A stretch of 60,177 bases of DNA from Bradyrhizobium canariense (GCF_019402665.1 NZ_VSST01000069.1:1-60177); one strand, 5' to 3'. Positions 34,459 to 44,257 are shown, counted from the first letter of the stretch. Numbers and translations: made by a program. The notes: generated by a model from the letters alone, not told the origin.

Positions 34459-35274
34459 ATGTCGGATGAGTCCAGACCAGCCCGGACGCTTTGGATTTTC
34501 GCAGCGCTGGCGGCGCTCGCGCTGCATCTCGGTGGTGCCGCGCTCGCGCTGGCGCACCTGCGGGCCGACGACGGCGACGATGGCCTCGGCGCGGCCGGCG
34601 CGGAGTTCGCTGTCGAGATGGCCTCGCCGAAGGCGCCTGACACCGACCTTCCGCCGGGACCGGATAGTGAGGCGATGCAGGAGCAGCAGGCGCTTCCCGA
34701 GCAAAAGGCCGAGACCAAGGAAACCGAGCTTCCAAAGGATCAGTCGCAACAGGTCGACGATCCCGATCGGGTCGTCACCGAGAACATCTCGAAGAAGCCG
34801 CAGGACGAGGATCCGAAGATTGCGGCGGTCGAAACGCCCGCTGCGGAAGCTTCGCCGAAGTCCGTTGCGACGGCGCGGCAGACGCTCGACGAGGACGCGC
34901 GCGAGGCCGAGAAGGCGCTGGCGCCTGTGCTCGGCATCGGTAAGGATATTCTGAAGCTCACGGCAGACTGGAATCGCAAGATCAGCGCGCATCTCACGGC
35001 CCACAAGGTCAACCCGGAGGGCAAGGAGCCCAACAATCAGAAGGTCAAGGTCAGCTTCGCGATCAACCGACGGGGTAACGTGCTTTCAGTCGACGTTGTC
35101 GAGTCGTCCGGGGATGCAGCTTACGATGCGGCTGCGATCTCGATTGTCCGCAAGTCCGATCCCATCCCGCAGCCGCCTGCCAGCCTGACCGACGACCGGT
35201 TCGAGCGCACCGTCGACATCATCTTCACCCCGCCGGACGCAAAGAAAAAGAAGAAGACGGCTCAGCGCCAGTAG
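34459..35274 (+). CDS. tonB: TonB energy-transducing protein
   Basis: A 271-residue protein with a cytoplasmic stub, one N-terminal membrane anchor (IFAALAALALHLGGAALALA), a long acidic/lysine and proline-bearing periplasmic linker, and a C-terminal TonB domain (VKVSFAINRRGNVLSVDVVE, then YDAAAISIVRKSDPIPQPP). The tail is unusually basic (DAKKKKKTAQRQ). It is the last gene of the receptor-hydroxylase-exbB-exbD-tonB unit, and its 3' end overlaps the convergent gene at 35262 by 13 bases. Confidence 0.9.
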   Translation: MSDESRPARTLWIFAALAALALHLGGAALALAHLRADDGDDGLGAAGAEFAVEMASPKAPDTDLPPGPDSEAMQEQQALPEQKAETKETELPKDQSQQVDDPDRVVTENISKKPQDEDPKIAAVETPAAEASPKSVATARQTLDEDAREAEKALAPVLGIGKDILKLTADWNRKISAHLTAHKVNPEGKEPNNQKVKVSFAINRRGNVLSVDVVESSGDAAYDAAAISIVRKSDPIPQPPASLTDDRFERTVDIIFTPPDAKKKKKTAQRQ

Positions 35275-35702
35275 AACCTGATCCCGACATAGACCACGAC
35301 CAGGCAGGCGAAGATCAGCGCCACCGGGAGCGGCCGTTTCTGGCTTGCGCCCGCGGTCGCTGCCCCGAAGAAACTGGCCTTCTTCGGTTTCGGGTCTGGG
35401 CGACGGAAAGCGGTAACATTGTCCGCCGCCGGTTCGGCCGGACGGGGGCGGACGTCAGGCGGGGTTCCCGCGCCGCCCATCTCGGCATAGTAGGCCTTGT
35501 AGATGGCGCCGATGGTGGCCTCGGTCGCCTCACCCTCGTTCATCTGCGCCTGCAGGTTCTTGTAGCTCACCAGGAACTCCTGCGCCCCAGGAGGCAGCGC
35601 GGACGACCCGTTGAGCTTGGCCATCATCTTCCAGGTGGCGAAATCCGCGCGGGCGCGGGTATCGGCGCGTCGCGCGATCAGCATATCGGCAGCTTTGACC
35701 AA
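35262..35702 (-). CDS. hypothetical tail-anchored membrane protein
   Basis: A 146-residue protein with a helical N-terminal half (ADFATWKMMAKLNG, FLVSYKNLQAQMNEGEATEA), a Pro-rich linker and one C-terminal membrane segment (PLPVALIFACLVVVYVGIRFYW) ending in Arg. Both the tail anchor and the soluble front suggest a membrane-tethered cytoplasmic protein. No family recognised. The gene converges with tonB and overlaps it by 13 bases. Confidence 0.6.
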   Translation of the reverse strand: MVKAADMLIARRADTRARADFATWKMMAKLNGSSALPPGAQEFLVSYKNLQAQMNEGEATEATIGAIYKAYYAEMGGAGTPPDVRPRPAEPAADNVTAFRRPDPKPKKASFFGAATAGASQKRPLPVALIFACLVVVYVGIRFYWR

Positions 35703-35749
35703 GTCGGCCTCGAGCCCTTCGGCTTGTGTTCGGGTGTGTCGCTGTTCAA

Positions 35750-36430
35750 CTACGCATTGCCGGTCAGAATGAGAACACCCTGAATCACATAACCGGTCAA
35801 CGTTCGCAGTATTGCTGAAATAACATCAAGATTTAGACCGAACTGGGAGCCCGCCAGCGGTAGCAGGATCAGCAGACCGATCAGGATCAGCATCCCGAAC
35901 GGCTCGAGCCGCGCCAGGGGCAGGGCGAGCGGCCGGGGCAGCAGCCCGACCGCGACGCGTCCGCCGTCGAGCGGCGGGATCGGCATCATGTTGAACACCG
36001 CCAGCACCGCGTTGATCAGCAGTGCGTTCTTGAGATTGTCGAAGATCCATTGCGCCGAGTTGGCTGGAGCCCAGGGAAGGGCGTGCAGGGCAAGAGCTGC
36101 GGCCAGCGCCAGCAGGATGTTGGTGGCGGGCCCGGCCAGCGCCACCCACACCATGCCGAGCCTGGGGTCGTTGAGCTTGCGGAAATTCACCGGCACAGGC
36201 TTGGCATAGCCAAACAGGAACGGCGAATGCGCGAACAGCAGCATCGCCGGCAATATCAGCGTGCCGAACGGGTCGATGTGCCTGATAGGGTTGAAGCTGA
36301 CACGGCCGAGCTGCCATGCCGTGTCGTCACCGAGACGATATGCGACGAAGGCGTGCGCAGCCTCGTGGAAGGTGATGGCGAGCACCAGCGGCAGCACCCA
36401 CACCGAGAGGTCATACAAAGAAATGTTCAC
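35750..36430 (-). CDS. M50 site-2-protease family metalloprotease
   Basis: A 226-residue polytopic membrane protein. HEAAH at residues 22-26 is the zinc motif within the first membrane segment, and NMMPIPPLDGG is the second conserved motif carrying the third ligand Asp. This is the minimal, PDZ-less group of S2P relatives (like the YwhC group). I take the GTG at 36430, which removes a non-conserved leader from the longer frame to 36493; the RBS is only moderate (GGACGGACG). Role unknown; such proteins often cut anti-sigma factors or small membrane proteins. Confidence 0.82.
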   Translation of the reverse strand: MNISLYDLSVWVLPLVLAITFHEAAHAFVAYRLGDDTAWQLGRVSFNPIRHIDPFGTLILPAMLLFAHSPFLFGYAKPVPVNFRKLNDPRLGMVWVALAGPATNILLALAAALALHALPWAPANSAQWIFDNLKNALLINAVLAVFNMMPIPPLDGGRVAVGLLPRPLALPLARLEPFGMLILIGLLILLPLAGSQFGLNLDVISAILRTLTGYVIQGVLILTGNA

Positions 36431-36591
36431 GGCTCGTCCGTCCCGATTTGCCTGCGGTCTTGCAGCCGACCCAGCCAACCGGTGGTGCAGCAACGCTTCA
36501 CCTCAACATAGGGTGGCCGGTTCCGAAATGCCACGCCGCAAATAATCGGCGAGACCGGCGGCCATGACGTCGAGCCTTGGCGCCGGATGAA

Positions 36592-36984
36592 CTACGTCGG
36601 GATCGTCCCCTCATATCGGATCATGCCGTCCTCGATCGTCACCCAGCCCATCTTTTCGCTGACCCAGATGTGCTCGGTCGGCACAAACGCGTTGCGATCG
36701 TCGAAGGTCGCCAGTGCGACGCCAGCCAGCGTGCCGTTGCGCCGCCAGGCGAACAGGCGCGTGCCGCAGCGCTTGCAGAACACGCGGTCGATGTGCTCGG
36801 ACGACGCATAGCGCTGGGTGTCGCCCTCGACGGTCAACGCGCGCTGGTCGAATTGCGCACGGGCGAAATAGGGCGAGCCCATCGCCTTCTGGCAGAGGCG
36901 GCAATGGCAGATGCGGACGTTGAGCGGCTCGCCCTCGGCCTTGAATCGCACCGCGCCGCACAGGCATCCGCCTTCCCGGATCAT
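36592..36984 (-). CDS. GFA-family zinc protein (glutathione-dependent formaldehyde-activating-like)
   Basis: A 130-residue protein of the GFA/Mss4-like fold. The zinc-binding cysteines are present: CLCGAVRF (Cys7, Cys9), CHCRLCQ (Cys26, Cys28, Cys31) and CKRCGTRLF (Cys70, Cys73). The family was named for S-hydroxymethylglutathione formation, but most members have unknown substrates. Its ATG overlaps the stop of the serine hydrolase gene (ATGA), so the two are coupled. Confidence 0.85.
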   Translation of the reverse strand: MIREGGCLCGAVRFKAEGEPLNVRICHCRLCQKAMGSPYFARAQFDQRALTVEGDTQRYASSEHIDRVFCKRCGTRLFAWRRNGTLAGVALATFDDRNAFVPTEHIWVSEKMGWVTIEDGMIRYEGTIPT

Positions 36985-38135
36985 GCGACCCGCCACTCGG
37001 CGACCTGACGCGCCATGCTCCAGTTTAGCTTGTCGAGTTCGCCATCCATGTCGGAACTCCTGCGTCTGGTGTTGGTGAAGGCGGCCCAGCAGAAGCCGCC
37101 ATGGGTCCGTACCGCAATCGTGCTGGTGCCCGGCAGGCTGCCATTGTGCCACCAATTGTCTGACTTGTTGACGCAGAAGCCTTTGGCGTAGTTGGGGCTG
37201 TCAGCGGGTGCGGTGGTCATGATCTCTATGGTGCGCAGCCGTAGGATGTTCACGGGCTTCGTGTAGCCGTCGACATGCATCAGAAACTGAACCAGGTCCG
37301 CCGGCGTCGCGATCCAGCCGCCGTGGGAATCCATCCGCGGGACGTTCATGCCGTAGGGATTTTCGCCCTGGCCGTAATAGACGACTTCGCCGTCCTGGCG
37401 CTGCTCGCGCGTGTCGCGCGCGATGGTCATGTCGGTGACGCCGCAGCGTGCGAGCACCTCGCTGCGGACATGCTCGGCATAGGATTGGCCAGTGAGCTTC
37501 TCGATGACGCGCCCCAGCACGCAATAGCCGAAATTCGAGTAGGCGTAGCGTTGGCCCGGCAAGAGGTCCAGCGGCCGGTTGGCGAGCGTCCAGGTGATCA
37601 GCCCGGCATGATCCATCCGGGTATGCGTGAACATGGGATCGCGGTTGTCGTTGCTCCAGCCGCCGGCGGTGTGCGTCAGGAGATGCTCGAGCGTGATCTG
37701 GTCGATACCGGCAGAGTAGGGTGGCGGCCCGTATTCGGTGCCGAGCAGCGCGCCGGGGCCGAACACCCGGTCCGTCAGCTTGAGGCGGCCCGCCTCGATC
37801 AGGCGGAAGATCGTGACCGACGTGATCATCTTGCTGACGCTGGCAATCCGGAACAGATGCCGCGGCGTCAGGGCCTCGTTCCGCTCGATATCGGCAACAC
37901 CGAAGGCGTCCTCGTGGATAACAGTGCCGGCATAGCCGATCGCAAAGGACAGCGCCGACACGCCATATCTGTCCATGAAGCCGTGCGCGAGCCGTGCCAT
38001 GGCGTCGCGCTCGGCCGGCGACGGCGGGCGGATGCTCGCCGGGTTGGGCGTGAGTTGCGCGAGCGTGGTCGATGACAGCAGCGGCAGCGCGCCTGCGCTC
38101 GCTGCGAGCTTCACGCAATCCCGACGTCCTAGCAT
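36981..38135 (-). CDS. serine hydrolase (class C beta-lactamase/EstB family), Tat signal likely
   Basis: A 384-residue penicillin-binding-like hydrolase or esterase. The active Ser99-x-x-Lys102 is in RIASVSKM, and the tyrosine motif is YAYSNFGYCVLG. The N-terminus (GRRDCVKLAASAGALPLLSS) has twin arginines and a hydrophobic core, suggesting Tat export. The family includes esterases, D-aminopeptidases and lactonases; the substrate is unknown. It lies 26 bases downstream of an SDR gene and overlaps the GFA gene, forming an SDR-hydrolase-GFA run. A lactonase role in the neighbouring sugar-acid pathway is an attractive guess. Confidence 0.82.
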   Translation of the reverse strand: MLGRRDCVKLAASAGALPLLSSTTLAQLTPNPASIRPPSPAERDAMARLAHGFMDRYGVSALSFAIGYAGTVIHEDAFGVADIERNEALTPRHLFRIASVSKMITSVTIFRLIEAGRLKLTDRVFGPGALLGTEYGPPPYSAGIDQITLEHLLTHTAGGWSNDNRDPMFTHTRMDHAGLITWTLANRPLDLLPGQRYAYSNFGYCVLGRVIEKLTGQSYAEHVRSEVLARCGVTDMTIARDTREQRQDGEVVYYGQGENPYGMNVPRMDSHGGWIATPADLVQFLMHVDGYTKPVNILRLRTIEIMTTAPADSPNYAKGFCVNKSDNWWHNGSLPGTSTIAVRTHGGFCWAAFTNTRRRSSDMDGELDKLNWSMARQVAEWRVA

Positions 38136-38161
38136 GGTCCGCCCCGCGGGCGGCCAATGAC

Positions 38162-38908
38162 TCAGTACGTCGCCCGTCCGCCGGAGATATCAAACACCGC
38201 GCCGGTGGAGAAGGCACAATCTTCGGATGCGAGCCAGCTCACCATCGCGGCTAGCTCTTCCACCAGCACAAAGCGCGCTTTCGGAATCTTCGACAGCATG
38301 AAGTCGATATGCTGCTGCGTCATCTGGTCGAAGATCGCGGTCTTCGCAGCCGCGGGCGTGACCGCATTGACGAGGATGTCATGTGCGGCCAATTCCTTGC
38401 CGAGCGACTTGGTCAGCGCGATCAGGCCGGCCTTGGAGGCCGAATAGTGCGAGGCGTTCGGGTTGCCTTCCTTGCCGGCGATCGAGGCGATGTTGACGAT
38501 GCGCCCGTATTTCTGCTTGAGCATCGCGGGCACGATCGCCTTGCAGCAGATGAAGGGGCCGTCGAGGTTGATGCGCAGAACTTTGCGCCATTCCTCGAGG
38601 TCGGTCTCCCAGACCGGCTTATTGACCCCGGCAATGCCGGCATTGTTGACGAGGATGTCGATCTTGCCGAAGGCGGCAAGCGTCGCGTCGCGAGCCTGCT
38701 CGACGGCCGCGGTATCGGTGACGTCGACCTTGAAGACTTTTGTTTCGCCGCCAATTTCCTTTGACGTCTTCTCGGCCAGCGCGGCGTCGAAATCCCAGAT
38801 CGCGACCTTGGCGCCGGAGGCGACGAAGCGCTGAACGATGGCGCGGCCGAAGCCCTGCGCGCCGCCGGTGACGATGGCGACACGGCCGTTGAGATCGATC
38901 TTGTTCAT
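38162..38908 (-). CDS. SDR-family dehydrogenase (FabG-like)
   Basis: A 248-residue short-chain dehydrogenase. The cofactor motif is TGGAQGFG (14-21), NNAG is at 88-91, and the catalytic Ser142-Tyr155-Lys159 set is intact (YSASK). An Asp (IWDFD) after beta-2 suggests NAD rather than NADP. AGGGGA precedes the ATG. It heads the run SDR-serine hydrolase-GFA and is separated from the next SDR by an intergenic repeat. In this locus it may oxidise a sugar or its derivative. Confidence 0.85.
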   Translation of the reverse strand: MNKIDLNGRVAIVTGGAQGFGRAIVQRFVASGAKVAIWDFDAALAEKTSKEIGGETKVFKVDVTDTAAVEQARDATLAAFGKIDILVNNAGIAGVNKPVWETDLEEWRKVLRINLDGPFICCKAIVPAMLKQKYGRIVNIASIAGKEGNPNASHYSASKAGLIALTKSLGKELAAHDILVNAVTPAAAKTAIFDQMTQQHIDFMLSKIPKARFVLVEELAAMVSWLASEDCAFSTGAVFDISGGRATY

Positions 38909-38928
38909 GCCAAATCCCCTTATCTATC

Positions 38929-39023
38929 CCCATGGTGAGGAGCGCGCACTTGCGCGCGTCTCGAACCATAGAGCCCGTGGCCTATCCCTCGAGACGCCGC
39001 TGACGCGCCTCCTCGGGATGAGG
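38929..39023. repeat. intergenic palindromic repeat (ATGGTGAGGAG type)
   Basis: The segment starts CATGGTGAGGAGCGCGC, contains TCTCGAACCATAGAG and CTCGAGACGCC, and ends CCTCCTCGGGATGAGGAG. Inverted arms (TGAGGAG with CTCCTCGGGA, TCTCGAA with TCGAGA) give nested stems. It fills the gap between the two SDR genes. Confidence 0.6.
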
Positions 39024-39028
39024 AGTGA

Positions 39029-39760
39029 TCAGAGCATGTAGCCGCCGTCGACGACGAGGTCGACGCCGGTGGTGAAGGCGCTTTCGTCACTGCCGAGATA
39101 GACCGCCATCGACGCGATCTCGTCGGCGGTGCCGAGCCGGCCCATCTTCTGGCGGGAGACGAACATCTCCTTGCCCTGCGGCCCCTGCGCTGCGGCGCGG
39201 TCGAGCATCGAAGGCGTCTCGACGGTGCCCGGGCAGATGCTGTTGCAGCGGATGCCCTTGGTGATGAAGTCGAGTGCGACCGCGCGCGTCAGCAGCGACA
39301 CCGCGGCCTTCGAGGCGCTGTAGACGTAGCGGTTGGCCGGCGGCCGCAGCGCAGCGCAGGAGGAGATGTTGACGATACTGCCGCCGCCGCCCGCGAGCAT
39401 GTCCGGCAGGAAGGCTCTGATGGTCCGGTGCATCGACTTGACGTTGAGGTCGAACGAGAAATCAAAATCCTCTTCCGAACACTCCAGGATGGTGCCGTGG
39501 TGCACGAAGCCCGCTGCGTTGAGCAGGATGTCGACCTTGCCGACGCGCTTGGCGAAGGCGTTGACGTCGGCGGTGCTGCGCACGTCGAGCTTGGCGACCT
39601 CGGCGATGCCTTCCTTGGTCAGGCCCGCGATGCCGCTCTCGTTGATGTCGGTGGCGATGACGGTTGCGCCTTCACGCGCGAAGGCGACGGCGCATGCGCG
39701 TCCGATGCCTGCCGCTGCAGCCGTGACGACGGCGCGCTTTCCCTTGAGGCGGTCTGCCAT
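39029..39760 (-). CDS. SDR-family dehydrogenase similar to DHRS6/2-keto-3-deoxy-L-fuconate dehydrogenase
   Basis: A 243-residue SDR. The cofactor loop is TAAAAGIG instead of TGxxxGIG, followed by VIATDINES, NAAGFVHHGT, NVKSMHRTIRAFLP, CPGTVETPS and SDESAFTTG. These blocks closely match human DHRS6/BDH2 and the bacterial 2-keto-3-deoxy-L-fuconate dehydrogenases, as I remember them. Ser133/134, Tyr147 and Lys151 are present. It is downstream of the dehydratase gene, separated by 116 bases that hold a palindromic repeat, and is likely part of the same sugar-acid pathway. GAGGAG precedes the ATG at 39760. Confidence 0.82.
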   Translation of the reverse strand: MADRLKGKRAVVTAAAAGIGRACAVAFAREGATVIATDINESGIAGLTKEGIAEVAKLDVRSTADVNAFAKRVGKVDILLNAAGFVHHGTILECSEEDFDFSFDLNVKSMHRTIRAFLPDMLAGGGGSIVNISSCAALRPPANRYVYSASKAAVSLLTRAVALDFITKGIRCNSICPGTVETPSMLDRAAAQGPQGKEMFVSRQKMGRLGTADEIASMAVYLGSDESAFTTGVDLVVDGGYML

Positions 39761-39792
39761 TTTCTTCTTTCTCCTCGATGTGCTCAGTGCCG

Positions 39793-39864
39793 TAGCCCGG
39801 ATGAGCGCGCGAGCGCGATATCCGGGAGCCGATGTCCCGGGTGTCGCTTCGCTCACCCGGGCTA
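39793..39864. repeat. intergenic palindromic repeat (TAGCCCGGATGAGCG type)
   Basis: TAGCCCGGATGAGCG at the left pairs imperfectly with CGCTCACCCGGGCTA at the right, with a smaller palindrome within. It is the same family as the element at 54602-54686 and lies between the dehydratase and the SDR. Confidence 0.65.
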
Positions 39865-39876
39865 AGTGTTCCTAAT

Positions 39877-41706
39877 TCAGTGATTATCCCGCGCCACACC
39901 AAAGCTGCCGGCGACGTTCTGGTAGCGCGTGGCGAGCTCCATGCAGGCGCCGGTCGCGTGCTGGCCGACGGTGTTGCGATAAAGCTCCTGCCACGGCGTC
40001 TGGTTCGGCGGATGCTTGAAGCCGCCATTGGCCTTGAGCTCGGCGTGGCGCTTCTTCACCTCGTCGTCCGAGATGAGAATGTTGGCGCTGCCCTTGTTCA
40101 GATCGACGCGCACCTTGTCGCCGTTCCTGAGGATCGCGAGCCCGCCATTGGCGGCGGCTTCCGGCGAAGCATTGAGAATCGAAGGTGAGCCCGAGGTGCC
40201 TGACTGCCGGCCGTCGCCGATGCAGGGCAGGGACATGATGCCGCGCTTGATCAGCGCCGCAGGCGGCTGCATGTTCACGACCTCGGCGCCGCCGGGATAG
40301 CCGATCGGGCCGGTGCCGCGGATGAACAGCACGCAGCGCGCGTCGATCTCGAGCGAGGGATCGTCGATCCGCTCGTGATAGTCCTCAGGCCCCTCGAACA
40401 CGACGGCGCGGCCCTCGAAGGCATTGAGATCGGTCGGATTGCTGAGGTAGCGATCGCGGAATTCCTTGGAGATCACGCTGGTCTTCATGATCGCGGAATC
40501 GAACAGATTGCCCTTCAGCACCAGGAAGCCGGCGTCCTTCACCAGCGGCTTGTCGTAAGCCCAGATCACGTCGTTGTCGGGCTTTGGTGCATTGGCGCAA
40601 TTCTCGCCGATGCCGCGTCCGTTGACCGTGACCGCGTCCTCGTGGATGCGCTTGTGCTTCATCAACTCGCGCACCACGGCCGGCACGCCGCCGGCGCGGT
40701 GGAATTCCTCGCCGAGATAGAAGCCGGCCGGCTGCATGTTGACCAGCAGCGGCACGTCGTGACCGACCTTCTGCCAATCGTCGATGGAGAGCTCAACGCC
40801 GATGTGGCGCGCCAGCGCGTTGATGTGGATCGGTGCGTTGGTCGAGCCGCCGATCGCCGAATTGATCACGATACAGTTCTCGAACGCCTTGCGGGTCAGG
40901 ATGTCCGAAGGCTTGAGGTCTTCCCAGACCATGTCGACGATGCGTTTTCCCGTCTCGTAGGCGATCTGGCCGCGCTCGCGATAGGGGGCGGGGATCGCCG
41001 CACAGCCCGGAAGCGAGAAGCCGAGCGCTTCGGCGAGCCCGTTCATGGTGGAGGCGGTGCCCATGGTGTTGCAATGGCCGACCGAGGGCGCCGATGACGC
41101 CACGATCTCCATGAATTCTTCATAGTCGATCTCGCCGGCGGCGAGCCGCTCGCGCGATTTCCAGACGATGGTGCCAGAGCCGGTGCGTTCGCCATTGTGC
41201 CAGCCGTTCAGCATCGGCCCGCCCGACAGCACGATCGCAGGCAGGTTGACGGTCGCCGCCGCCATCATGCAGGCTGGCGTAGTCTTGTCGCAGCCGGTGG
41301 TTAGCACCACGCCGTCAAGCGGATAGCCGTAGAGGATTTCGACGAGGCCGAGATAAGCGAGGTTGCGGTCGAGCGCCGCGGTCGGGCGCTTGCCGGTCTC
41401 CTGGATCGGATGGGTCGGGAATTCCATCGCAATGCCGCCGGCCTCGCGGATGCCTTCGCGGACGCGGTGGGCAAGCTCGATATGGTGGCGGTTGCAAGGG
41501 GAGAGGTCGTTGCCGGTCTGCGCGATGCCGATGATCGGTTTGCCGGACTGGAGCTCGGTGCGGGTGAGACCATAGTTCAGATAGCGCTCCATATAGAGCG
41601 CGGTCATGCCCGGATTATGCGGATTGTTGAACCATTCCTGCGAGCGGAGGTGGCGGCGAGCGCCGTTGCCGGCGGGGGCATGCCCATTGGTTGGTCTTTT
41701 TGTCAT
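39877..41706 (-). CDS. IlvD/Edd-family sugar-acid dehydratase (xylonate dehydratase-like)
   Basis: A 609-residue iron-sulfur dehydratase. Three cluster cysteines are visible: Cys71 (NDLSPCNRH), Cys139 (LTTGCDKTTPA) and Cys212 (GHCNTMGT). The whole sequence, from RSQEWFNNP and MTALYMERYLNYG to TPWQELYR, reads like Caulobacter D-xylonate dehydratase XylD and its L-arabinonate/other aldonate relatives. It should remove water from an aldonate to give a 2-keto-3-deoxy acid. AGGAG precedes the ATG at 41706. A promoter and a LacI-type operator lie upstream, the latter inside the 3' end of lacI. Confidence 0.88.
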   Translation of the reverse strand: MTKRPTNGHAPAGNGARRHLRSQEWFNNPHNPGMTALYMERYLNYGLTRTELQSGKPIIGIAQTGNDLSPCNRHHIELAHRVREGIREAGGIAMEFPTHPIQETGKRPTAALDRNLAYLGLVEILYGYPLDGVVLTTGCDKTTPACMMAAATVNLPAIVLSGGPMLNGWHNGERTGSGTIVWKSRERLAAGEIDYEEFMEIVASSAPSVGHCNTMGTASTMNGLAEALGFSLPGCAAIPAPYRERGQIAYETGKRIVDMVWEDLKPSDILTRKAFENCIVINSAIGGSTNAPIHINALARHIGVELSIDDWQKVGHDVPLLVNMQPAGFYLGEEFHRAGGVPAVVRELMKHKRIHEDAVTVNGRGIGENCANAPKPDNDVIWAYDKPLVKDAGFLVLKGNLFDSAIMKTSVISKEFRDRYLSNPTDLNAFEGRAVVFEGPEDYHERIDDPSLEIDARCVLFIRGTGPIGYPGGAEVVNMQPPAALIKRGIMSLPCIGDGRQSGTSGSPSILNASPEAAANGGLAILRNGDKVRVDLNKGSANILISDDEVKKRHAELKANGGFKHPPNQTPWQELYRNTVGQHATGACMELATRYQNVAGSFGVARDNH

Positions 41707-41742
41707 TGGTTTCTCCTGCAATGCAAACGCACTGGCGTCCGT

Positions 41743-41771
41743 TTTATGGTATCGGCTTGTGCGATGCCCAA
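41743..41771 (-). promoter_or_regulatory. promoter for the dehydratase operon
   Basis: On the minus strand TTGGGC (41771-41766) and CATAAA (41748-41743) are separated by 17 bases, 37 bases upstream of the dehydratase ATG. Confidence 0.35.
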
Positions 41772-41828
41772 CGGCGCGAGCGACGATTTGCCTGCCCGCT
41801 GGCGGGTCGTTTCCTCACAAATCCGATA

Positions 41829-42929
41829 CTAGTCATGGCCGCTTGGTAACGCTACCATTTTGTTCGCAGCGCCTGTGCCTGAAGCGGCTGGCCGGTTGTC
41901 CGACCGCCGGGCCGACGAGCTTTGCCGCTCGATCACCTTGAAGCCGAGATCGAGCACCGGATGTTCCGGGCGCCGTCCGTCGATCGCGTCGATCAGCATG
42001 CTGGCGGCCGTGTTGCCCATCTCGTAGCGGTTGGTGCGCACGCTCGTCAGAGTCGGGACCGCGGAGGCCATGAATTCCAGATCGTTGAAGCCGACGATCG
42101 CGATCTGTTCGGGGATGGCGATCTCGCGGCGCCTGCATTCGAACAGCACACCCAGCGCGAGGTCGTCATTGGCGCAGAACACCGCATCCATGCCTGGCTC
42201 CCGCGCCAGGAGATCGGTGAACAGGGCGCCTCCGAGCGTCACCGAGGTCGGAGTCGCCGTCGTGACGACGAGGCGTTGCTCGAATAGTCCTGCGTCCTTC
42301 ATGGCCGAGACGTATCCGTCGAGCCGCCGCTGTACCCGCGGATCCATCCGCGCGCCGACGAAGCCGATCTTGCGGTGACCTTGCGCGAACAGATGTGCAA
42401 CCGCCGCACGGGCTGCGTCATAGTGCGAAAAGCCGATCATCATGTCGACCGGATGGGGCCCGATCTCCATGATTTGCACGATCGGGCAGTCGGCGGCATC
42501 GAGCATCGCGCGCGATTCCGTGGTCTGGTCGATGCCGGTGACGATCAGCCCGGCCGGCTTCTGCGCGAGAAACAGGCGCAGCAGCTTCTCCTCCTGGAGA
42601 ATACTGTAGCGTGTGTTGGACAACTGGATCGAGTAACGGCTGTTTTCGGAGGCGTCGTAGATGCCGCGCAGCACGTCGGAGAACACATTATTGGTCAGTG
42701 ACGGAATCAAGACACCGATCACCTCGGTGCGCTGCGAAGCCAACGCGCGCGCCGCCAGGTTCGGCACATAGCCGAGCTCCCTGGCCGCGCTCTCGACCCG
42801 TGTCCGTTTGGCGAGCGACAGCGCCTCGGGATTGCGGAAGAAGCGGGACGCTGTGATCGGGCTTACGCCGGCGAGCTCGGCGACTTCCGCCAGCCGGATT
42901 TTGCCTGACTTGGTGCGGTTTCGACCCAT
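41829..42929 (-). CDS. LacI-family transcriptional repressor
   Basis: A 366-residue regulator. The N-terminal HTH is RLAEVAELAGVSPITASRFF, followed by the hinge helix (YVPNLAARALASQRT) and a periplasmic-binding-protein-like sensor domain (GVLIPSLTNNVFSDVLRGI, FCANDDLALGVL, VGFNDLEF). It most resembles the GntR-type gluconate repressors. It sits between the catabolic operon and the divergent ABC/catabolic operon and probably controls both through two 14-bp operators. The last codons (VALP) overlap one of them. Confidence 0.9.
   Translation of the reverse strand: MGRNRTKSGKIRLAEVAELAGVSPITASRFFRNPEALSLAKRTRVESAARELGYVPNLAARALASQRTEVIGVLIPSLTNNVFSDVLRGIYDASENSRYSIQLSNTRYSILQEEKLLRLFLAQKPAGLIVTGIDQTTESRAMLDAADCPIVQIMEIGPHPVDMMIGFSHYDAARAAVAHLFAQGHRKIGFVGARMDPRVQRRLDGYVSAMKDAGLFEQRLVVTTATPTSVTLGGALFTDLLAREPGMDAVFCANDDLALGVLFECRRREIAIPEQIAIVGFNDLEFMASAVPTLTSVRTNRYEMGNTAASMLIDAIDGRRPEHPVLDLGFKVIERQSSSARRSDNRPAASGTGAANKMVALPSGHD
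41844..41857. promoter_or_regulatory. LacI-type operator 1
   Basis: TGGTAACGCTACCA is a 14-bp near-perfect palindrome centred on CG, located in the last codons of lacI and upstream of the dehydratase promoter. It shares CGCTACCA with operator 2. Confidence 0.55.
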
Positions 42930-42970
42930 TTGCTGCTCTTAACACACTCACTGTCGCAAACAAAGGAACG

Positions 42971-42999
42971 TTGACAGCGCTACCAGCACGGACTAACCA
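42971..42999 (+). promoter_or_regulatory. promoter of the ABC operon overlapping LacI-type operator 2
   Basis: TTGACA (42971-42976, a perfect -35) and TAACCA (42994-42999) are 17 bases apart. The 14-bp operator TGACAGCGCTACCA (42972-42985) overlaps the -35 and spacer, so a bound LacI protein would exclude RNA polymerase. The start would be near 43006, leaving a leader of about 125 bases. The same site lies 42 bases before lacI and may control it too. Confidence 0.6.
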
Positions 43000-43131
43000 A
43001 AGACAAATTGCCAAAACCGCACAAACTGCCGACAATGTCGCCCGCTAAGGTTGGGCTTCGTTCGGTGAAGTCTGAAAAAACAAGACGGTCGCGGCGCGAG
43101 ATGCGTCGTGGACTTTCGAGGAGGGAGCTAG

Positions 43132-44193
<1,062 letters not shown>

Positions 44194-44257
44194 CGACGCC
44201 GAAGAACTGCCCAATACAAGACGACCCAATACAAATATAAAATTTAGGGAGAGAACG

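Noticed and set aside
33199..35004. 601-codon minus-strand frame across exbB, exbD and tonB
   Set aside because: It is an antisense shadow of three well-identified genes.
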